This document shows positions 42,827 to 54,919 of a stretch of 64,000 nt of DNA, in pieces. Position 1 is the first letter of the stretch. Every line of letters starts with the position of its first letter. Source of the DNA: Clostridia bacterium. GTDB taxonomy: Bacteria > Bacillota > Clostridia > Oscillospirales > Acutalibacteraceae. The translations under genes and the position numbers were made by a program. The stretch lies in contig JAFYGK010000028.1 of the NCBI GenBank assembly GCA_017543285.1, forward strand, positions 62,001 to 126,000. The letters are read 5' to 3'. The notes beneath the pieces are model-generated. The model was not told where the DNA came from, made no database searches, and saw only the letters and a program-made list of their open reading frames with translations.

Positions 42827-43456
42827 ATGAAACCATTAAGAATAGCCTTAACAAAAGGAAGACTGGAAAAATCCACGGTTGAGCTTTTTGAAAAAACCGG
42901 CTGCGACTGTACGGAAATACGTGAAAAAGGCAGAAGGCTTGTTTTGCCTCTGGGCGACTGCGAGGCAGTTCTGGCAAAGGCTGCCGATGTTATAACATAT
43001 GTTGAGCACGGCGTATGCGATCTGGGCGTAGTCGGCAAGGATACCATAGCCGAACATGGCGGCAGATATTATGAAATACTCGATTTCGGATTCGGAAAAT
43101 GCCGATTCTGTCTTGCCGGCAAAAAGAACTTCGATTTTTACTCCGGCTTTGATTCCAGGACTATTGCGACAAAATATCCAAACATCACCCGCGCCTTTTT
43201 TGAAAAAAAGGGTATGAATGTCGATATTATCAAGATCGAGGGTTCGGTTGAGCTTGCACCGCTTCTGGGTCTTGCCGACGGAATAGTTGATATTGTTGAA
43301 ACAGGAAGCACTCTCAGGGAAAACGGGCTTGAGATTTTTGAAGAGATTATGCCCATTTCAGCGCGGCTTATAGCCAATGTCGCCAGTCTGAAAACAAGAA
43401 AGGCCGAAATTGAATCTCTCACCGAAAGATTTGAAAAGGCGCTTTCTCAAAAATAA
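42827..43456 (+). CDS. hisG: ATP phosphoribosyltransferase, short form
   Basis: First step of histidine synthesis: ATP + PRPP to PR-ATP. The 209-residue protein lacks the C-terminal regulatory domain of long HisG, so it needs HisZ, encoded just upstream. It has IALTKGRLEKSTVELF, DLGVVGKDTI, IATKYPNITRAFF and the PRPP loop DIVETGSTLRENGL. ATG 42827 lies one base after the hisZ stop with GGAG upstream. Confidence 0.96.
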   Translation: MKPLRIALTKGRLEKSTVELFEKTGCDCTEIREKGRRLVLPLGDCEAVLAKAADVITYVEHGVCDLGVVGKDTIAEHGGRYYEILDFGFGKCRFCLAGKKNFDFYSGFDSRTIATKYPNITRAFFEKKGMNVDIIKIEGSVELAPLLGLADGIVDIVETGSTLRENGLEIFEEIMPISARLIANVASLKTRKAEIESLTERFEKALSQK

Positions 43457-43544
43457 TGTCAACCGGCGTCTTTTATATCGTGGAGATTGTTTTCGTATTA
43501 TGATAAAATAAAAGAAAATCATTTTTTAATTCAGAGGTAAATAC

Positions 43545-44840
43545 ATGATCAATATTACATACGCCGACGGAATAAAAGAAGAAGAACTGATGAAAAAGAT
43601 TAAAAGCCGCGCCGGCGAGACCGATAAAAAGGTAACCGCCGCGGTCAGCGAGATAATTGAAAACGTCAGGCTCAAGGGCGATGAGGCGGTTCGGGATTAT
43701 ACCCTGAAATTTGACGGCAAGCTGCCCAAACGCACGGAAATACCGAAGGATGAGCTTGAGGACTCTATCGGACTTTGCGATGCGGCCTTTGTTGACGCGA
43801 TGTACAGGGCCGCTGACAACATCGAAGATTTTCATCGCCGTCAACTGCAGCAGAGCTGGCTGACAACCAGAGACGACGGCGTTATCATGGGTCAGCGTAT
43901 CAGGGGCATAGAACGCGTTGGCATTTATGTACCCGGCGGCACGGCGGCGTATCCCTCTTCCGTTCTTATGAACGCCCTTCCGGCAAGAATAGCCGGAGTT
44001 AAGGAAATCATAATGGCAACGCCTCCCGGAAAGGATGGAAAGCCCAATCCGAATATTCTTGCAGCCGCAGCCATCGCCGGCGTAGACAGGGTATTTCTGG
44101 TCGGCGGCGCTCAGGCGGTTGCAGCTCTTGCATACGGCACGGCAACAATTCCCAAGGTCGACAAAATAGTCGGCCCGGGCAATATATATGTTGCCACGGC
44201 CAAGCGTCTGCTCTACGGTACGGTCGATATTGACATGGTTGCCGGTCCGAGCGAGATTCTTGTAATTGCAGACGACACCGCTAACGCTAAATATGTTGCG
44301 GCAGATCTGCTCAGTCAGGCGGAGCACGACGTTCTTGCCAGCGCCATACTGCTCACCACAAGCTCGGAGCTTGCCGAAAACGTAAAGGCCGAGCTTCAGA
44401 GGCAGACCGAAAAGCTGTCCCGCCGTGAGATTATTGAAAAGTCCATTTCCGATTACGGACAGATAATCGTCTTTGACGACATGGAACAGGTCGTCGAATA
44501 CGCAAATATTTTTGCGCCCGAGCATCTTGAGGTCTGCTGCGAAAACCCCATGGAATACATTGGTAAGATTGATAACGCAGGCTCTGTTTTCCTCGGAAAT
44601 TATTCGCCCGAACCTCTTGGAGATTACTTTGCCGGACCCAATCACGTTCTTCCCACCGGAGGGACCGCAAGGTTCTTCTCTCCGCTGTCGGTTGACAGCT
44701 TTATAAAGAAATCGAGTTTTATCTATTACACAAGAGAGGCTCTTGAAGCCGCGCATGACGATATAGCTGTCATGGCAAAGACCGAAGGCTTGACAGCGCA
44801 CGCCAATTCAGTTATCATTAGATTCAACAGCAAAGAATAA
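43545..44840 (+). CDS. hisD: Histidinol dehydrogenase
   Basis: Zinc- and NAD-dependent enzyme for the last two steps, histidinol to histidine. The 431-residue protein has YVPGGTAAYPSSVLMNALPA, VDMVAGPSEILVIAD, the zinc ligands in LLSQAEHDVLAS and near the end LPTGGTARF. GAGGT precedes ATG 43545; an 88-base gap separates it from hisG without a clear terminator or promoter. Confidence 0.97.
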   Translation: MINITYADGIKEEELMKKIKSRAGETDKKVTAAVSEIIENVRLKGDEAVRDYTLKFDGKLPKRTEIPKDELEDSIGLCDAAFVDAMYRAADNIEDFHRRQLQQSWLTTRDDGVIMGQRIRGIERVGIYVPGGTAAYPSSVLMNALPARIAGVKEIIMATPPGKDGKPNPNILAAAAIAGVDRVFLVGGAQAVAALAYGTATIPKVDKIVGPGNIYVATAKRLLYGTVDIDMVAGPSEILVIADDTANAKYVAADLLSQAEHDVLASAILLTTSSELAENVKAELQRQTEKLSRREIIEKSISDYGQIIVFDDMEQVVEYANIFAPEHLEVCCENPMEYIGKIDNAGSVFLGNYSPEPLGDYFAGPNHVLPTGGTARFFSPLSVDSFIKKSSFIYYTREALEAAHDDIAVMAKTEGLTAHANSVIIRFNSKE

Positions 44841-44872
44841 TAATCGCATAATAATCAAGAAGGAATACCGAA

Positions 44873-45946
44873 ATGAGCTACAAACTGAATGATAAAATAA
44901 TCGGCCTGAAGCCGTATGATCCGATAAGCGGAAACTACAGGATGAGGCTTGACGCAAACGAATCCTATATCTCTCTCAACGAAGATATTAGAATGGACAT
45001 CGCTTATGCGATAAATGAAGCCGATTTTAACCGTTATCCCGATCCGACCGCTGCAAAGGCATGCAGGAAATTTGCAGATTTTTACGGAATAAAAGCCGAA
45101 CATGTAACGGCCGGCAACGGATCGGATGAGCTTATTTCGCTAATAATGACAGCCTTCTTAAAAAAAGATGAAGGCGTTCTCGTTTTCGACCCGGACTTTT
45201 CAATGTATAAATTCTACGCGGGCCTGACGGAAAATCCCGTGATGATTCTGAAAAAGGACGAGAACCTTAATATCGACGTTGAAAACGCCATTAGAGAGAT
45301 AAATGAAAACGGCATTAAGGCTGTCTTTTTCAGTAATCCGTGCAATCCTACCGGACAGGTTCTTGCCAGAGATCAGGTCAGACGTCTTATAAACGGAGTC
45401 GAAGCTCTTGTTGTGCTCGACGAGGCATATATGGATTTCTGGGACGAATCACTCATCAAAGAGGTGCATGAATACGATAATGTGATCTGCCTTCGCACCA
45501 TGTCAAAAGCAATAGGCATGGCCGCCGTAAGAATGGGCTTTGCCGTTGCAAATCCCACGCTTACAAAGGTACTCAGAGCCGTCAAATCTCCCTATAATGT
45601 CAATTCGCTGACTCAGGCGGCCGCTGAGACCGTTTTATCCAATCAGGGATATCTTATAGACTGCATTCAGCTTATATGCCGTTCGAGAGACAAACTGTAT
45701 ATGCTTGTCAAATCGGTGCTCGACGTCAGAAGCGACGCAATTCTTTATCCTACACATACTAATTTTGTATTTTTCAGAACCGATGCGGCAAGGGAGCTGT
45801 ATGATTATTTTGCCGCTTACGGCATTGCAATAAGACGCCTTGGGGACGGAATCAGAATAACCTGTTCTTCCGACACCGACAACAGAGAAGTCGCCCGGCT
45901 TTTAGAACAGTTTTTTGCTCAGCGGGATGAAGCTCAAGGCAAATAA
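44873..45946 (+). CDS. hisC: Histidinol-phosphate aminotransferase
   Basis: PLP enzyme that makes histidinol phosphate from imidazole acetol phosphate. The 357-residue protein has the class I/II fold: VTAGNGSDELISLIM, VFFSNPCNPTGQV, VVLDEAYMDFW and the PLP lysine in LRTMSKAIGMAAVRMGF. It follows hisD by 32 bases with AGAAGGAA upstream. Broad substrate use is possible, but the position settles the role. Confidence 0.95.
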   Translation: MSYKLNDKIIGLKPYDPISGNYRMRLDANESYISLNEDIRMDIAYAINEADFNRYPDPTAAKACRKFADFYGIKAEHVTAGNGSDELISLIMTAFLKKDEGVLVFDPDFSMYKFYAGLTENPVMILKKDENLNIDVENAIREINENGIKAVFFSNPCNPTGQVLARDQVRRLINGVEALVVLDEAYMDFWDESLIKEVHEYDNVICLRTMSKAIGMAAVRMGFAVANPTLTKVLRAVKSPYNVNSLTQAAAETVLSNQGYLIDCIQLICRSRDKLYMLVKSVLDVRSDAILYPTHTNFVFFRTDAARELYDYFAAYGIAIRRLGDGIRITCSSDTDNREVARLLEQFFAQRDEAQGK

Positions 45947-45962
45947 TCAGGAGGAGCAAATC

Positions 45963-46538
45963 ATGAGAAGCGCTCAGGTAAACCGCACGACAAAGGAAAC
46001 GGGCATTTCTGTATTCCTCGACCTCGACGGCGGTGAAGTCGATATTTCCACCGGGATAGGTTTTTTCGACCATATGCTGACAGCGTTTGCCGTTCATGGC
46101 GGTTTCGGCCTCACCGTTAAGACGGAGGGCGACCTTGAGGTTGACTGCCATCACACGGTAGAGGATACCGGAATCGTTCTGGGCAAGGCTTTGGATAAAG
46201 CACTGGGCGATAAAACCGGTATAAGGCGCTTCGGCAGCTTTTTTGTGCCGATGGATGAATCACTGTCGCTGGCAAGCGTAGATATAAGCGGCAGGCCGTA
46301 TCTTGTTTTCAACGCTGACTTTCCTCAGGAAAAATGCGGGGATTACGACTGCTGCATGACCGAGGAATTCATGCGTGCGTTATGCTTCAATTCAAAGATA
46401 ACGCTGCATTTAAGCTGTCTCTACGGAAGCAACTCGCACCATATTGCTGAGTCGCTTTTCAAGGCGGCGGCGCGCGCACTGCGTGAAGCTGTTTCTCTTT
46501 CCGACGCGCAGGTTTCGACCAAGGGCGTAATTGATTAG
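45963..46538 (+). CDS. hisB: Imidazoleglycerol-phosphate dehydratase
   Basis: Mn-dependent dehydratase, monofunctional at 191 residues (no phosphatase domain). Motifs: GIGFFDHMLTAFAVHGGF, DCHHTVEDTGIVLGKAL and the second metal set SNSHHIAESLFKAAARAL. AGGAGG precedes ATG 45963, 16 bases after hisC. Histidinol-phosphatase must come from another gene. Confidence 0.97.
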   Translation: MRSAQVNRTTKETGISVFLDLDGGEVDISTGIGFFDHMLTAFAVHGGFGLTVKTEGDLEVDCHHTVEDTGIVLGKALDKALGDKTGIRRFGSFFVPMDESLSLASVDISGRPYLVFNADFPQEKCGDYDCCMTEEFMRALCFNSKITLHLSCLYGSNSHHIAESLFKAAARALREAVSLSDAQVSTKGVID

Positions 46539-46557
46539 CTTTCAGAGGAAATTAAGA

Positions 46558-47271
46558 ATGATAATTCTACCGGCAATTGACATAAAGGACGGCAGATGCG
46601 TCCGTCTTTACAAAGGCGACTACGGCAGCGTGACGCAGGTTGCGGACAGCATCCTTGATACCGCTGCAAAATTCCAGAATGCAGGAGCAAAGTGGCTGCA
46701 TATGGTCGATCTGGACGGTGCGAAGGACGGTATGCCGCAGAACACGAAGATTTTTCTTGATGTCGCAAAAAGCACCGCAATGAAGGTGGAGCTTGGCGGC
46801 GGAATAAGAAATATCAAAACAATTGAGCACTACCTTGAAAACGGAATAAGTCGTGTCATATTGGGCTCGGCCGCCGTAAAAAACCCCGAAATGACCGCAT
46901 TTGCTCTTAAAGAATACGGAGATAAAATCGCAATCGGGATCGACGCCAAAAACGGCTTTGTCGCAACGCAGGGCTGGCTGGACACAAACGAGATCGACTA
47001 TATAGAAATGGCAAAACGTATGGAGGATATCGGTGCAAAATATATAATCTACACCGATATTTCCAAGGACGGAACCCTTCAGGGGCCTAATTCGGAACAA
47101 CTTGAAAAGATTAACAACGCGGTTTCCTGCAACATAATTGCAAGCGGCGGAATAAGAAACATCGACGATATAGTCAATCTCAAAAATATCGGCATGCACG
47201 GCGCAATTTGCGGAATTTCGCTGTACAAGGGCACCCTCGATCTTGCCGAAGCATTGAAGATCGCAGAATAA
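46558..47271 (+). CDS. hisA: ProFAR isomerase HisA
   Basis: TIM-barrel isomerase that opens the ribose ring of ProFAR. The 237-residue protein has the catalytic Asp in LPAIDIKDGRCVRLYKG and the second in YTDISKDGTLQGPN, with phosphate loops GGIRN repeated twice. ATG 46558 (AGAGGAA upstream) is chosen over an in-frame upstream start at 46531 that runs into hisB. hisF, its close relative that normally follows, is absent. Confidence 0.96.
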   Translation: MIILPAIDIKDGRCVRLYKGDYGSVTQVADSILDTAAKFQNAGAKWLHMVDLDGAKDGMPQNTKIFLDVAKSTAMKVELGGGIRNIKTIEHYLENGISRVILGSAAVKNPEMTAFALKEYGDKIAIGIDAKNGFVATQGWLDTNEIDYIEMAKRMEDIGAKYIIYTDISKDGTLQGPNSEQLEKINNAVSCNIIASGGIRNIDDIVNLKNIGMHGAICGISLYKGTLDLAEALKIAE

Positions 47272-47286
47272 TAAAAGGGAAACAAA

Positions 47287-47604
47287 ATGTTTGACATGGA
47301 TTCGCTTTTTAAAAAATCCGAGCTTATACCTGCCATTATTCAGGAGGATTCCACGGGAGAAGTCCTTATGCTCGCATATATGAATAAAACATCTCTGCAA
47401 AAAACCATTGATTCCGGCTATACTTGGTTCTGGAGCCGCTCCCGTCAGGAGTACTGGAACAAGGGCGCAACATCCGGGCATGTGCAGAGGGTGATTTCAA
47501 TATGCGCCGATTGTGACGACGACACTTTACTGATCAAAGTAGAGCAGACCGGCGCTGCATGCCACACCGGCAGCCACAGCTGCTTTTTTAAAAAGATAGT
47601 TTAG
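47287..47604 (+). CDS. hisI: Phosphoribosyl-AMP cyclohydrolase
   Basis: Hydrolyses the ring of PR-AMP; separate from HisE here. The 105-residue protein has [32 protein letters not shown] and the Zn/Mg motifs CADCDDD and [13 protein letters not shown]. It starts 15 bases after hisA and ends 12 before hisE, so no room remains for hisF. Confidence 0.96.
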   Translation: MFDMDSLFKKSELIPAIIQEDSTGEVLMLAYMNKTSLQKTIDSGYTWFWSRSRQEYWNKGATSGHVQRVISICADCDDDTLLIKVEQTGAACHTGSHSCFFKKIV

Positions 47605-47616
47605 GGGGAATAAAAG

Positions 47617-47940
47617 ATGGACGCGTTAAGCAGACTTTATGAAGTTGTTTGCGACAGGCAGAAAAATCCGCAGGAGGGTTCTTATACATGCTATCTGTTC
47701 GAAAAAGGACTCGATAAAATACTAAAGAAAGTAGGGGAGGAATCGGCGGAAACAATTATCGCGGCGAAAAACAACGATAATAACGAACTCGCCAACGAGA
47801 TTTGCGATCTGCTTTATCATCTGACCGTCCTGATGGCGCAGCAGAATCTTCCCGTTGAACAGGTGATGGATATTCTGGACCAGAGATCAAAGAAAATAGG
47901 AAATCTCAAGCAGTTTCATAATGTTGACAAGAACAGCTGA
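47617..47940 (+). CDS. hisE: Phosphoribosyl-ATP pyrophosphatase
   Basis: MazG-fold hydrolase for the second step of histidine synthesis. The 107-residue protein has KKVGEESAETIIAAKN and NEICDLLYHLTVLM, with the metal-binding E-E-x2-E and D residues. GGGGGA precedes ATG 47617. Last gene of the his operon; a clear terminator follows. Confidence 0.95.
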   Translation: MDALSRLYEVVCDRQKNPQEGSYTCYLFEKGLDKILKKVGEESAETIIAAKNNDNNELANEICDLLYHLTVLMAQQNLPVEQVMDILDQRSKKIGNLKQFHNVDKNS

Positions 47941-47945
47941 TTTTT

Positions 47946-47977
47946 AAAGCGCGGCAGATAAGACCGCGCTTTTTTTG
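47946..47977 (+). terminator. Terminator of the his operon
   Basis: AAAGCGCGG (47946-47954) and CCGCGCTTT (47964-47972), loop of nine, followed by a run of T residues to 47977. Just after the hisE stop. Confidence 0.9.
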
Positions 47978-48070
47978 TTTAATGGATAAACTGCCGCAGC
48001 AGGGCAGGAACTGTCATTACTTTCGTTGCATAATTAATCCAATTTTATAAAGTATAATCTCAAAATACAG

Positions 48071-48099
48071 TTGTTTTATCTGTAAAAATGTGCTATCAT
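48071..48099 (+). promoter_or_regulatory. Promoter of the V/A-ATPase operon
   Basis: TTGTTT (48071-48076), 17-base spacer, TATCAT (48094-48099). The leader to ATG 48185 is about 80 bases. Another TATAAT at 48053-48058 has no suitable -35. Confidence 0.6.
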
Positions 48100-48184
48100 A
48101 TAAAAAGGTTATTGTATAAAATGGGGGAGGTTCGGAAGAAAAAGAATAATTATTCAAATCATTATTTTAACGGTGGTGAAAAAA

Positions 48185-48499
48185 ATGGACAGCCCAACTG
48201 TAAACAAAATTATCGAGACAGAGGAGCAGTCGGCACAGATCATTGCCGAGGCGCATGACAAGGCGGCTCAGATCATCGATCAGGCAAAGGCCGAATGTGA
48301 AAAGATTGCCTCTGACTCAAAGAGCAAAGCTGCCGGCGACGGTGATAATCTATGCCTTGCCGCCGAAAAATCTGGAAAGAAAAAGGCGGATAAAATAGCG
48401 TCGGACTACAGCAAAAAGGTTTCTGTGCTTTTGTCTCAGGCAAAAGCAAATAAACAGGATGCAGTCAAGGCTGCAATTGACGCTGTATTGTCCTTTTAA
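48185..48499 (+). CDS. V/A-type ATPase peripheral stalk subunit (H/G-like)
   Basis: The 104-residue protein is a single long Ala/Lys/Glu-rich coiled-coil (about 5-95) with heptad-like AQIIAEAHDKAAQIIDQAK, matching the small stalk subunit that pairs with subunit E (AhaH/NtpF-like). It opens the operon, as in Clostridia. GGTGGTG lies upstream of ATG 48185; the GTG four codons earlier is part of that site. The coiled coil alone is not diagnostic, but the position is. Confidence 0.8.
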   Translation: MDSPTVNKIIETEEQSAQIIAEAHDKAAQIIDQAKAECEKIASDSKSKAAGDGDNLCLAAEKSGKKKADKIASDYSKKVSVLLSQAKANKQDAVKAAIDAVLSF

Positions 48500-48604
48500 A
48501 CCGCATAATCATCAATTGTTTCGCTCTTTTAGCACAATTATTAATTATTTATTCGCCTTCTCAACAGTCAATACGGCGAATATTGAAAAGAAGGTGGCAA
48601 AAAA

Positions 48605-51065
<2,461 letters not shown>

Positions 51066-51120
51066 CGGAAGCGACGGTTTTAAACACGCTAAGTCAACAT
51101 AATGCAAAAGGAGACCTTAC

Positions 51121-51705
51121 ATGAACGGTCTGATCAATATACAGGAAAAGATAATCAGTGATGCCAAAGCAAAGGCTGATGAGATCATCTCTCAGGCGCA
51201 GAACGACGCCGGCGAGATTCTTGAGCAGGCGCGCATTCAAAGCGAAGCTGATTGCAGGGAATTGATAGGAGACAGCGAAAAGCGCGCTCTGGCAATAGAA
51301 AGATCCGCTGAATCCGCCGCTCATCTGCGCGGGAAAAATCTGCTTCTCAAAACCAAAGGCGAACTGATGAATCAGGTTATAGAACAGGCGCACGAAAGCA
51401 TACTGGCTCTGCCTGACAAAGAGTATTTCGATATAATCTGCAAAATGGCGGCAAAATACAGCCATGACAGTGAAGGACAGATGCTGCTCAATAAGAAGGA
51501 TCTTTCCAGGCTGCCTGCCGGTTTTGAAGCAAAGATCGCGAAAGCAGTCAGAGGCACACTGAAGATTTCCGATAAGCCGTGCGATATTGACGGCGGATTT
51601 ATTCTGACCTACGGCGGTATTGAGGAAAACTGCAGCTTCGATGCACTATTCAAGGCAAAATATGACAAGATCAGGGATATTATCTCGACGGTTTTGTTCG
51701 GATAG
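51121..51705 (+). CDS. V/A-type ATP synthase subunit E
   Basis: Peripheral stalk subunit, 194 residues. The N-terminal half is a long coiled coil rich in Ala, Glu and Gln (KADEIISQAQNDAGEILEQA), the C-terminal half a globular domain that binds subunit B, ending GGFILTYGGIEENCSFDALF, a common family signature. AAAAGGAGA precedes ATG 51121. Confidence 0.92.
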   Translation: MNGLINIQEKIISDAKAKADEIISQAQNDAGEILEQARIQSEADCRELIGDSEKRALAIERSAESAAHLRGKNLLLKTKGELMNQVIEQAHESILALPDKEYFDIICKMAAKYSHDSEGQMLLNKKDLSRLPAGFEAKIAKAVRGTLKISDKPCDIDGGFILTYGGIEENCSFDALFKAKYDKIRDIISTVLFG

Positions 51706-51738
51706 CCTTTCATCTTAACTTGCAAAGGAGTGAGGCCA

Positions 51739-52725
51739 TTGAGCGAAAAAGCTCTTCGCGATACAGATTATGCGTATGCGGTCGGCAGAATAAGGGCACT
51801 TGAATTAAAGCTTCTCACTAAAAGCGATATTGATACGCTTTTGTCGGCCAAAAGCGCTGAAGATGCGCTTCGTGCTCTTGGCGATAAGGGTTGGGATACG
51901 GAAAATGTCACGCCTGACAGCTTTGAAAGCGTTCTTACTCAGGAAAGCGAGAAAACCTGGCAGATAATCGAGGAAACCGTTCCCGAACCCGATCAGTTTA
52001 ATCTGTTAAAATACAAATACGATTTTCACAATTTAAAGGTCGCTCTCAAGAGTATTATGCTCCGGAGCGATAACGATGATTATTTTATAAATTCCGGTAC
52101 ATGCGATCCGGCAGTTTTGAAAAAGACCGTTTCTCAGAAGGATTTCAAATCGGTTCCGGAGCATTTGCGCGACGCAGCCGAGGAATGCTATACGGTCCTG
52201 CTTGAAACGGGCGACGGCCAGCTTTGCGATATCATTATAGACAAAGCGGCGCTTGAGCACACGGTAAAATCAGGTGAAAAATCAGGCGGATTCATGAAGG
52301 GTCTTGCCCGGCTTATGTGCGCGACCGCGGATATAAAAATAGCTCTGCGCGGCTGCCGCACTTCAAAAAACCTCGGATTTTTCGAAAGATCGCTCGCTGC
52401 CTGCGACGGACTTGACATCGAAAGAATGGCGCGTGCCGCCGCATCTGGTGAAAACGACCTTTTGGACTATCTCGGCACAACGGATTATTCCGAGTGCGTC
52501 GGTTATATCGAAAAGTCCGCGCTGGAATTTGAAAAATGGTGTGATAATATAATTATTGAATATGTCCGTTCCGCCAAAATGACTGCTCTCGGAATATCTC
52601 CGATCGTCGCTTATATTCTTGCGCGCGAAGCAGAAATAAAGGCGGTCAGGATCATTGTTTCCGCAAAGCATAACAATGTTTCTCAGGATGTCATAAAGGA
52701 AAGGCTGCGTGAAACTTATGTATAG
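51739..52725 (+). CDS. V/A-type ATP synthase subunit C
   Basis: Funnel-shaped all-helical subunit linking the central stalk to the c-ring. The 328-residue protein has DTDYAYAVGRIRALE at the start, KYDFHNLKVALKS and IVAYILAREAEIKAVRII near the end, typical of the family. TTG 51739 has AAAGGAG eight bases upstream; the in-frame GTG at 51730 overlaps that site. Its end overlaps subunit F by 17 bases. Confidence 0.92.
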   Translation: MSEKALRDTDYAYAVGRIRALELKLLTKSDIDTLLSAKSAEDALRALGDKGWDTENVTPDSFESVLTQESEKTWQIIEETVPEPDQFNLLKYKYDFHNLKVALKSIMLRSDNDDYFINSGTCDPAVLKKTVSQKDFKSVPEHLRDAAEECYTVLLETGDGQLCDIIIDKAALEHTVKSGEKSGGFMKGLARLMCATADIKIALRGCRTSKNLGFFERSLAACDGLDIERMARAAASGENDLLDYLGTTDYSECVGYIEKSALEFEKWCDNIIIEYVRSAKMTALGISPIVAYILAREAEIKAVRIIVSAKHNNVSQDVIKERLRETYV

Positions 52726-53038
52726 GATCGGCGTTATTGGCGACAGCGACTCCATATGCGGCTACGCGGCTTTGGGGCTTGATATTTTTCCGGTTTCCGA
52801 TACCTCCGAGGCCTCTCAGACGCTGAAAAAGCTCTGCGCCGGTGATTTTGCCATTATCTATATCACCGAACAGATGGTCAAGGGCATAGAATCGGAAATT
52901 GACAGGTATTCCTCTCAGAGAATTCCGGCGATAATACCCATTCCTGGCGCTGGCGGTTCTCTCGGAATAGGAATGGACAGCGTAAGGAAATCTGTGGAAA
53001 AAGCCGTTGGCTCGGATATTTTATTCGGCGGCAAATAA
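52709..53038 (+). CDS. V/A-type ATP synthase subunit F
   Basis: Small central-stalk subunit (NtpG), about 106-109 residues with an alternating alpha/beta fold: YRIGVIGDSDSICGYAALGL, then FAIIYITEQM and IPAIIPIPG near the end. Start is GTG 52709 with AAGGA eight bases upstream, or ATG 52718, three codons later. It overlaps the subunit C stop either way. Confidence 0.9.
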   Translation: MKLMYRIGVIGDSDSICGYAALGLDIFPVSDTSEASQTLKKLCAGDFAIIYITEQMVKGIESEIDRYSSQRIPAIIPIPGAGGSLGIGMDSVRKSVEKAVGSDILFGGK

Positions 53039-53143
53039 TTTGCTTCCGGATGTTTCCGGTTCTTTTCCACTTCCAGAGTTAAAAAATATCCGCTTTTCGC
53101 CAGACGGAGAAAGGCGGCAAACAAAGATAGGCGGAGAATGCTA

Positions 53144-54919
53144 ATGAGTTACAGCAAAGGCGTTATAAAAAAGGTATCCGGCCCGCTTGTTATAGCCGAG
53201 GGCATGCGCGACGCCAATATGTTTGACGTTGTGCGCGTCAGCGACGAAAAGCTGGTCGGCGAAATAATTGAAATGCACGGAGATCGTGCATCTATACAGG
53301 TTTATGAGGAGACCTCCGGTCTCGGTCCGGGCGGTGAAGTCGAATCCACCGGCGCGCCTCTCTCGGTTGAGCTTGGCCCCGGACTGATAAAAAGCATATA
53401 CGACGGAATCCAGCGTCCGCTTGACGAGCTGGTCCGCAAGGTGGGAAATAATCTGACAAGAGGCGTAACCGTTCCTGCGCTTGACAGAAACAAAAAATGG
53501 AGCTTTGACGCGGCAGCAAAGGTCGGAGACAGGGTTTCCGGCGGCGATATAATCGGTACCGTCAAGGAAACCGCCGTCGTGACGCAAAGGATAATGATAC
53601 CGCCGAATGTGAGCGGAACAATTGTATCAATAAAAAGCGGCAGTTATACCATAATGGATACCGTCGCCGTCGTTGAAACGGAAAAGGGAGAAAAGATCAA
53701 TATTCAGCTCATGCAGAAATGGCCAGTCCGAATCGGCAGACCCTACAAGAGCAAGCTCCCTCTTGATATTCCTCTTCTCACCGGTCAGCGTAATGTCGAC
53801 ACCATTTTCCCGATTGCCAAGGGCGGCGTCGCGGCCATTCCCGGACCGTTCGGAAGCGGCAAGACGGTCGTTCAGCACCAGCTTGCAAAATGGGCTGCCG
53901 CCGACATCATAGTGTATATCGGATGCGGCGAACGCGGCAACGAAATGACCGACGTTCTCAATGAATTTCCCGAGCTGAAAGATGTCCGCACGGGCACTTC
54001 TCTCATGGAAAGAACCGTTCTAATAGCAAACACATCGGATATGCCTGTTGCGGCGCGTGAAGCCTCCATTTCTACAGGCATTACGATCGCGGAATACTTC
54101 CGCGATATGGGTTATTCCGTAGCCCTCATGGCCGACTCGACTTCTCGCTGGGCAGAAGCCCTGCGCGAAATGTCCGGCCGTCTTGAAGAAATGCCCGGCG
54201 AAGAAGGCTATCCCGCCTATCTCGGCTCGCGTCTGGCTCAGTTCTACGAAAGAGCAGGCTATGTAAAGACGCTCGGCTCGGATGATCGTGAAGGCGCCCT
54301 GTCGGTTATCGGCGCCGTTTCACCTCCCGGCGGTGACATCTCTGAGCCTGTATCCCAGGCTACTCTGCGAATCGTCAAGGTGTTCTGGGGTCTCGATTCG
54401 GCTCTTGCCTACAAGCGCCATTTCCCCGCTATCAACTGGCTCAACAGTTACTCGCTCTATCAGGATTCTCTGGGCGTTTGGTTCAATAAAAATGTCGGAG
54501 AAGACTGGACCGCATTGCGTGCAAGATTCATGCTTATTCTTCAGGAAGAGGCCGAGCTTGAGGAAATCGTAAAGCTGGTCGGTATGGATGCTCTGTCCGC
54601 GGAAGACAGGCTCAAAATGGAAGCTGCCCGTTCCATCCGCGAGGACTTTCTCATGCAGGATGCCATGCATGAAATCGACACATATGCTTCCCTTAACAAG
54701 CAGTATAAGATGATGAAGCTTATTCTCCAGTTCTATGACGAGGCGAAGGATGCTCTTGCCAACGGATTTGATATAGAAAAGCTCATCTCTCTTCCGATTC
54801 GTGAAAGGATCGGCCGTATCAAGTATGTCGAAGAAAACAAATTTGACGCGGAATATGAAGATATATCACATAAAATTAATGTTGAGATCAACAAGTACGC
54901 AGCTAAGGAGGAGATCTGA
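53144..54919 (+). CDS. V/A-type ATP synthase catalytic subunit A
   Basis: Catalytic subunit, 591 residues. It has an N-terminal barrel, the V-type bulge domain (about 110-190), Walker A GPFGSGKT (about 234-241), catalytic [25 protein letters not shown] and [15 protein letters not shown] 53144 is chosen (GGAG seven bases upstream) over ATG 53138, one base from that site. Its stop overlaps the subunit B start by one base. Confidence 0.97.
   Translation: MSYSKGVIKKVSGPLVIAEGMRDANMFDVVRVSDEKLVGEIIEMHGDRASIQVYEETSGLGPGGEVESTGAPLSVELGPGLIKSIYDGIQRPLDELVRKVGNNLTRGVTVPALDRNKKWSFDAAAKVGDRVSGGDIIGTVKETAVVTQRIMIPPNVSGTIVSIKSGSYTIMDTVAVVETEKGEKINIQLMQKWPVRIGRPYKSKLPLDIPLLTGQRNVDTIFPIAKGGVAAIPGPFGSGKTVVQHQLAKWAAADIIVYIGCGERGNEMTDVLNEFPELKDVRTGTSLMERTVLIANTSDMPVAAREASISTGITIAEYFRDMGYSVALMADSTSRWAEALREMSGRLEEMPGEEGYPAYLGSRLAQFYERAGYVKTLGSDDREGALSVIGAVSPPGGDISEPVSQATLRIVKVFWGLDSALAYKRHFPAINWLNSYSLYQDSLGVWFNKNVGEDWTALRARFMLILQEEAELEEIVKLVGMDALSAEDRLKMEAARSIREDFLMQDAMHEIDTYASLNKQYKMMKLILQFYDEAKDALANGFDIEKLISLPIRERIGRIKYVEENKFDAEYEDISHKINVEINKYAAKEEI

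Noticed and set aside
43473-44801. 442-codon open frame on the minus strand opposite hisD
   Set aside because: It is fully covered by hisD, has no ribosome binding site or family motif and is a by-product of hisD codon bias.
47272-47286. Possible hisF remnant between hisA and hisI
   Set aside because: Only 15 bases separate the genes; there is no room for a remnant.
46567-47481. 304-codon minus-strand frame opposite hisA-hisI
   Set aside because: It spans two real genes and their gap on the other strand and has no supporting signal.
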